NCBI GenBank assembly: GCA_949130495.1
Contig: OX422214.1
Location: 2,836,046-2,900,045 of the forward strand
DNA: 64,000 nucleotides
Direction: 5' to 3'
Origin: Sambucus nigra
Lineage: Eukaryota > Streptophyta > Magnoliopsida > Dipsacales > Adoxaceae
This document shows positions 59,014-64,000 of the stretch, piece after piece. The translations under genes and the position numbers were made by a program. Under the pieces are notes generated by a model that made no database searches, had not been told where the DNA came from, and worked only from the letters and a program-made list of their open reading frames with translations. Numbering within the stretch: position 1 is the stretch's first letter; the number at the start of each line of letters is the position of its first letter.

Positions 59014-61199
59014 GCAAGTGTTTGATAATGGAAATTTAAGTTTGTATATTGTGCATGTTAGAATAGTATGAAAAGAGAAGATTATTCATGTTTGGAAGAA
59101 ATAATGGAGTATTAAATGGATTTCTGGAAAACTGAAATGATATAGGAATTTAACTCATGTTTTAGGATGATGATAATCCACGAAATAGTTATGAATCTGT
59201 TGAAGAAATTCTGAAAACCATTGATGTGTTCTTGAAGATGATATGATGATAATTTTCTGGAAATAAGGAGATAAACATGCTTTTTAATCCAATCCCTTGA
59301 TGATTCTAGGATGTTTAGAGTATTTGAAATCGTTCATATATGTTAATATATCATGTAGTAAAGATCATAAGTCATTTGGGATGTTTAGATGAAGGTTTAA
59401 ATGATCAAAAGTTGCTAAACCCGTAGTTGCTGAAATGCAGAAAAACCAGGCTTGGACCTGAGGGATCGATCGATCGACCCCTACCTTCGATCGATCGACC
59501 TCCCCAGATTATGTAAAGTTAGTTCTTTTTAAATGTTGATTCTTATCCCAAACCTTTTGTGGATCTTTGGTGATTATTATTTAGAGATTATGGGACTTAG
59601 AAAATATCAGTAAACCCTTGATAAGATTTGAATTAATTTGATTTGGATTTAAGTGATTTAAATGATGAAAATTATATTGTATGGAATTTCGGTTGCTAGA
59701 TTCATTTGTTAAATTCCAAATGGGGATGTATGAGGATTTAAGATAGGACCAGTAGGGGTGATTTAATATAACACCTGGGTATCCTTAAGTTTACAAGAGG
59801 GTTTAATCCTAAGTGAAAGAATATGTGTTTATAAGAGATTTGAAACTATCGGTTTTAACCTTAATTAAAAGGAGAACTAAACTCGTAGTAGTTCGGGAGA
59901 AATAATGTTATGGACCAGTAGGATATTAGTGATTTATTACTGAATATAAGATGAGGAAAATCCTATTAGGATCTTGTGAGATGGGAGTATAGAACACATT
60001 TGGTTGAAAGAGGGTATGAGGTTATCCCGATCGCATAGTTGAAGTTTTCGGACCTCCTCAATCGACAAAGTTAAGTAGTAGTGTATTGGAGGGGTTCCTT
60101 GTTTGGATTTCGATTTGCAAGACGCTCCGCGCATGAACCTTAACGACGTCGGTAGTGGAGAGATGTTATAGGATGCGAGGATAATTAAATTATGAAGTAA
60201 AGATATGATATTATAATATGTGGAATTTAAAAGAGATATAATGCTACGTATGGGATATATCTTAGGGTAGTGATAATTACCTTATTGATATTATATTATA
60301 GGTATGTTAATACCTATTTTATTGATTGATGATTTATGTGTACGACATACCTAGCTTACTTGCTATCGGAGGGAGGTTTACGCGTGAGGGCAGTCATACC
60401 CTGATGAATCCATGGGATCTTTGATTTGTCGCTCGAGAACATAGGTCTATGAAAGACTTATCGGGGAGTTGATATGTCCGCTGACTGTGGGTACGTAGGT
60501 ATGTGCGTGACCCATGGATACGAGAACTATGTTCGCCTCCAATTTTTTTGTTGTTGTTTGTGGTTCGTGGAATCTTATCGAACTTGTAGTCCCCTATTTG
60601 GCGACCTGCGATGATGGGACATGATAGCAGAGTAATGCATTGCACCACAGCTGTGACTCGGGGTGCTGTATTATTTATATATATATATATATATATAATG
60701 GATTAAATGATTAAATGGTTATATTGTGGTTAAATCTATCTACGTGATAATTGTAGATAACAGTGAATAGAGAAAGATAATGGAACTAAGTGAATGAATG
60801 TTTATGCTTATAGAATTGAAGCTTAACTCATGTTAATGAGAAACGATTCATATTAATGAGTAATGATTCATGTTAATGAGAAACTAATCATATAAAGGAG
60901 AAATGTAAATAAATAATAATGTGACGTATGGTATGGGACATACGGGGATTATGATATGGGAATGGAATTATAATATGGAGACTTGAAAAGAGGAACCATT
61001 AACTAGGAGGTTAATAGGAAACGTTAAGTGTGCACTCTAGTTGAGAGGTGAGAATTGCAAGTGAGAGTTGGATCTAACATGTACATAATAAATGCTTTAT
61101 TGCACTTGTTAAATACTTGTTGTTTTAAAAATAATCTACACATTCGGGCTCTGACCCGTTTCCTTGCATATTTTCTCTTCTATTGTATCTCTATATCAG
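59014..61199 (+). other. Predicted GC-AG leader intron in LTR3
   Basis: Donor AAAG|GCAAGTG, CTGAC at 61151-61155, acceptor TATCAG|GTGTCC (AG 61198-61199). Confidence 0.55.
60078..60135 (+). repeat. Stem-loop module, LTR3
   Basis: The outer stem is GGAG (60088-60091) with CTCC (60125-60128). The inner stem is weakened (TTTCGA/GCAAGA). Confidence 0.8.
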
Positions 61200-62121
61200 G
61201 TGTCCAGCAACAGGGACGCCAACCATAGTTGATTTTGACGAGCTATGGAGGTATGGAGGTTTTGATTAGATGCTTGTCATCTTTTTGATTCACAGTATTC
61301 TTACATAGGGCATGTCGTCCAAAGGATTTCAGTTATTATTTTCTGTCGGAGTTAAATACAATTGTATTTGTGTCGTTTTAATACATTTAACATTGTCGGG
61401 ATTATTGTAAAGGATTTATATTATTTGGGAATGTTTATTCCAGTTGCATTTAAATTCTATTGAGTTATTTATTGTGTTATCTGTGTTGTAGAATAAAAGG
61501 TGTTGTGTTATTCTTAAACTGGAAATGGATTTTGTTAAATTAAAATTTGGAAAGTTTTTAACACCAACTTAATTGAGTTTTGGGTGAGTTGTAAATGTTT
61601 TCGATAGTGATGCTAAGAATGAGGCAACTGTATATTCTGTTTTAATTTGGTATTGGACTGGCCACCCGGTATTTAATTAGGCGGGGTGTTACACCTTGAA
61701 AATGTTATTTTTTTGCATCTCTCTCGTATTGTTAGCGAGGAATGGATGATTTTTTTTAAAGAACCTTCTATATGTTAGGATGTGTTTCGAGGATCTATGT
61801 TGAATTTTTTCTAAAACCCTTCCTCATTGTGATTTTTTTGTGAATGATTTTGCTGAAGAACTCTATTTTATATGCTGAACAACATACAATAGTTCAATCT
61901 CATGTTTAATTAAAATTTGGGTTAGTAGATTTGAACTTGAAATATCATTTTCTGGTAAGGAGTTTATAAAATAAAAAATAGGTTTTTAATATTTGTTTTA
62001 CAGCTTTCGTAAGGATTTTGATATTGTTGGAGTTTAATGCTTCTGTTAAACTTGCTAAACCCTCCCCCGCCCCTCTCTTTATCTCTCATTGGGTCTTAGT
62101 AGGGTTTGATTTTGGTGACTA

Positions 62122-62263
62122 GAAAGATTATGAACTTTTTGAATGCATGGAAGGTGTTAGACAAAATTCTCAAGTGAACAAGGACTCATTTGGACCATCA
62201 TTATTGTTGTATCAAACAAATAGTCAAGAGGGATTCATAGTTATGTGAGGAAGACAATACAAG
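62122..62263 (+). other. Candidate exon (unidentified)
   Basis: It is bounded by GTGACTAG and CAAG|GTACTC. An ATG at 62147 opens a 33-codon frame (MEGVRQNSQVNKDSF...) ending at TGA 62246-62248, so as read it is a short frame or is broken. The family is not recognised. Confidence 0.25.
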
Positions 62264-62892
62264 GTACTCAAATTTTCTGAATTTTTATTTTTACCTCTGT
62301 CGCCTTTTTTATTTATTGTGGAGAGTTAGTTGCAGTTTTCATTTGTGTATTTGGAACTCTGTGGGCTTTGTTTCCTCTGTTTCTCAGTTGTTTTGTTGTA
62401 TGTTATCAAATGAATAAAACAACTGGGTATTGTAAATTTAAAAATGAAAAGAAAGAAGAGTTCTTTTAATGTTCTATTTTTACCTATTTCTTTTCATGTT
62501 TTTCTTTTCATTTTATTTTTTCTAATAAATATGTGTGGACTTTGTAAGCAGTAAATCATCTTTAATTTTTCTTGGGTTTTGAGTTTTTATACATTGATTA
62601 GCCTTCTTACTTAAGATTGGTTGTAAGCATGGGGTACAAGCCTCATGTCATGATAAATCCAAAAGGAGAATCGTTGTACAAGCCTCACGTCATTTTGTTT
62701 CATATGTATTGTTCTTCTTTCAGTCATTTGATTCAGGTTGATGTGGTTTGACCAGACGTTACTAAAATAGACCAATTGTTGGGCACGAGAATGCAACACT
62801 AGAGCAAATGAAAATAACTGAACTACGTCTTTCGAAGATCTTTTAACTTAAAGCAAGTGTTGTTTCAACAACCAGTGCCGTCTTTCAAATAT

Positions 62893-63091
62893 CTTTTCTG
62901 TTAAAGCAAGTGTTGTTTCAACAGCCAGTGCCCAAAGCTCTGTAGATGTGACAAAAGCAGGAGATCACATGAGCATATCTGGACTGAATCTGACTGTTGC
63001 GTGTGATATTGAAGTACGATTAAAGATGTGGGAAACTAATGAATACTGTCCAATTTTTGGAAACACAGATCTAAACGATTCAATACTTTAA
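62893..63091 (+). other. Open block, possible exon remnant (unidentified)
   Basis: One frame is open for about 65 codons to TAA near 63090, with peptides such as VDVTKAGDHMSISGLNLTVA and EVRLKMWETNEYC. The composition is protein-like, but no motif is known to me and no splice acceptor is evident. Confidence 0.25.
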
Positions 63092-63681
63092 GGCTCTTCA
63101 ATCACACATAAAGAATGAAGGAGTGGGCAATTGATGAGTATAGTTGATGATCTCAAGTAGGGGGTATTTGAGATTGATGATATGAAAGCATGGAAGTCGG
63201 TTTTTATATCTGTAACTTCATATGCATTGGGGCTTTTTATGATTGCCAAATAAGCATGGTATCTACTTCCTTTGGCTTGGGCATGGATGGAGATGCAGTT
63301 ACATGTTTCTTTGTACTAGACCATGATTGTGCACATAAATCATTATCGAAGAACAAATTAGTGGAAGATATATCCGTACGATTCCTGGCGTTTTAAGCGT
63401 GATCAACATCACATGAAAAAAACATTTTGTTCGGTGATACAGCAGCATATATACATATATGCAACATATATGCATACAACAACATATATGCAACGTTAAA
63501 TGGTGTTCTAATTAATATTTTGTTCTATTATTAATTGTTTTTTATATTTTTTCGATTTTTATTATTTTGAATGCATATGTTGTCAGCATCATACTTTTAT
63601 GATGAACATGAGAAATTCTTTATGAGTACAACTCCTTAATTTGACGAGTTAATCACCATCGTTGTTTTCTCTTGGATGCAG

Positions 63682-63771
63682 GGTCACATATTAACAGATA
63701 GTATGTTGATGGTGTCGACATCGTTGAGTTTTAGTAGTTTCATGCATGAAATTGGGCAGAGGTCAAAAGAG
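63682..63771 (+). other. Candidate exon, 90 nt (unidentified)
   Basis: GATGCAG| and AGAG|GTAAAG bound exactly 30 open codons (GHILTDSMLMVSTSLSF...). The next candidate block (63896-63991, between TTATAG and CGAG|GTAAAC) is also open in one frame, but the phases do not join without a stop. The pair is therefore doubtful. Confidence 0.25.
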
Positions 63772-64000
63772 GTAAAGAAATATTGTCCGATTTTCATTTT
63801 TATTCTTTTTTTTTGTTGAACCTTCTTTTCTAATATTTGCTCAAGCTAAATGTTTTGTTTATATGAATCTTATCTTCCGCCTGGCTGTCTTATAGCGTTA
63901 AGTGTCCACATTCCATGGTGTTGGATATAATTACGAGTTTTGAGAGAATTGCATTTTCTTTCTATGGATTCTGTCGATATCTATCATCGAGGTAAACATA

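Larger units (their letters stand above)
43894..61693 (+). mobile_element. Tandem gag-only (TR-GAG-like) retrotransposon: LTR-gag-LTR-gag-LTR
   Basis: Three LTRs of one family (3349, 3396 and 3368 bp) separate two interiors of about 2.35 kb. Each interior has a tRNA-Met PBS, gag, a non-coding tail and a PPT. Only the outermost ends carry a target duplication (CCTTG), so it is one insertion that later became tandem. No pol is present in either interior. Interior 1 also contains solo LTR S2. Gag type and LTR layout place it with Tekay/Del-like Ty3/gypsy elements. Mobility would depend on enzymes from another element. Confidence 0.93.
58326..61693 (+). repeat. Array LTR3
   Basis: It starts TGTAATACCCC, ends GTGTTACA, and is followed by CCTTG. 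The TA microsatellite is short (about 60677-60697). Confidence 0.95.
61694..64000 (+). other. Non-LTR sequence, possible split gene remnants
   Basis: No transposon domain. It contains a roughly 57-bp direct repeat (TTAAAGCAAGTGTTGTTTCA at about 62849 and 62899) and several GT-AG-bounded open blocks listed separately. The T-rich sequence between them looks like plant intron. No protein family was recognised. Confidence 0.45.

Overview
The window is a gene-poor, AT-rich stretch of a plant nuclear genome. It is probably a eudicot, but nothing here fixes the species. Evidence: LTR retrotransposons primed by plant initiator tRNA-Met (PBS TGGTATCAGAGC), Ty3/gypsy gag and pol of chromovirus (Tekay-like) and Tat types, Ty1/copia pol, hAT and CACTA ends, and long AT microsatellites. 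I see no bacterial-type gene, no CRISPR array and no tRNA or rRNA gene. Most of the sequence is nested LTR retrotransposon. All coordinates and pairings were read by hand.

Layout. 1-14734 is a nested stack. Element A (plus strand, only a 234-bp interior) sits in the 3' LTR of element B, a decayed minus-strand Ty3/gypsy with gag, RNase H and integrase remnants. Solo LTR S1 (4.0 kb, TSD CAATA) sits in B's 5' LTR. B itself sits in a plus-strand LTR, H, that ends at 14734. 14735-15514 is single-copy-looking sequence with one plausible minus-strand exon. 15520-24789 is element D, a complete LTR-gag-LTR element (TSD TACAC) with a broken gag and no pol. 24790-30242 is non-LTR sequence with a hAT element (8-bp TSD) carrying a LINE reverse-transcriptase fragment, a foldback element and diverged tandem duplications. 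30243-35197 holds LTR fragments G and F, with solo LTR E (TSD ATTTA) inside F's minisatellite. 35198-37650 is a minus-strand Tat-type pol fragment, and 37700-41060 is a decayed copia element. 43894-61693 is a tandem LTR-gag-LTR-gag-LTR array in one outer TSD (CCTTG); its first gag is split by solo LTR S2 (TSD GCTCA). 61694-64000 is non-LTR sequence with a few possible exons.

How the parts work together. The two gag-only families (D and the tandem array) match the non-autonomous TR-GAG type: they encode a capsid/nucleocapsid protein but would need reverse transcriptase and integrase from an autonomous relative. The most interesting signal is an intron-like architecture repeated in the LTRs of B, S1, D, E, S2 and the array. 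About 0.45-0.7 kb into each LTR is a GC-type 5' splice site, (A)AG|GCAAGT. Near the 3' end is a CTGAC or CTAAC branch-site-like motif, then an AG|GTG(T/C)CCAGC-type acceptor 36-50 nt downstream. That predicts a 1.8-3.0 kb leader intron occupying most of each LTR. Palindrome arrays sit at a fixed distance inside it. A separate 60-bp stem-loop module with compensatory base changes recurs ten times in three families.
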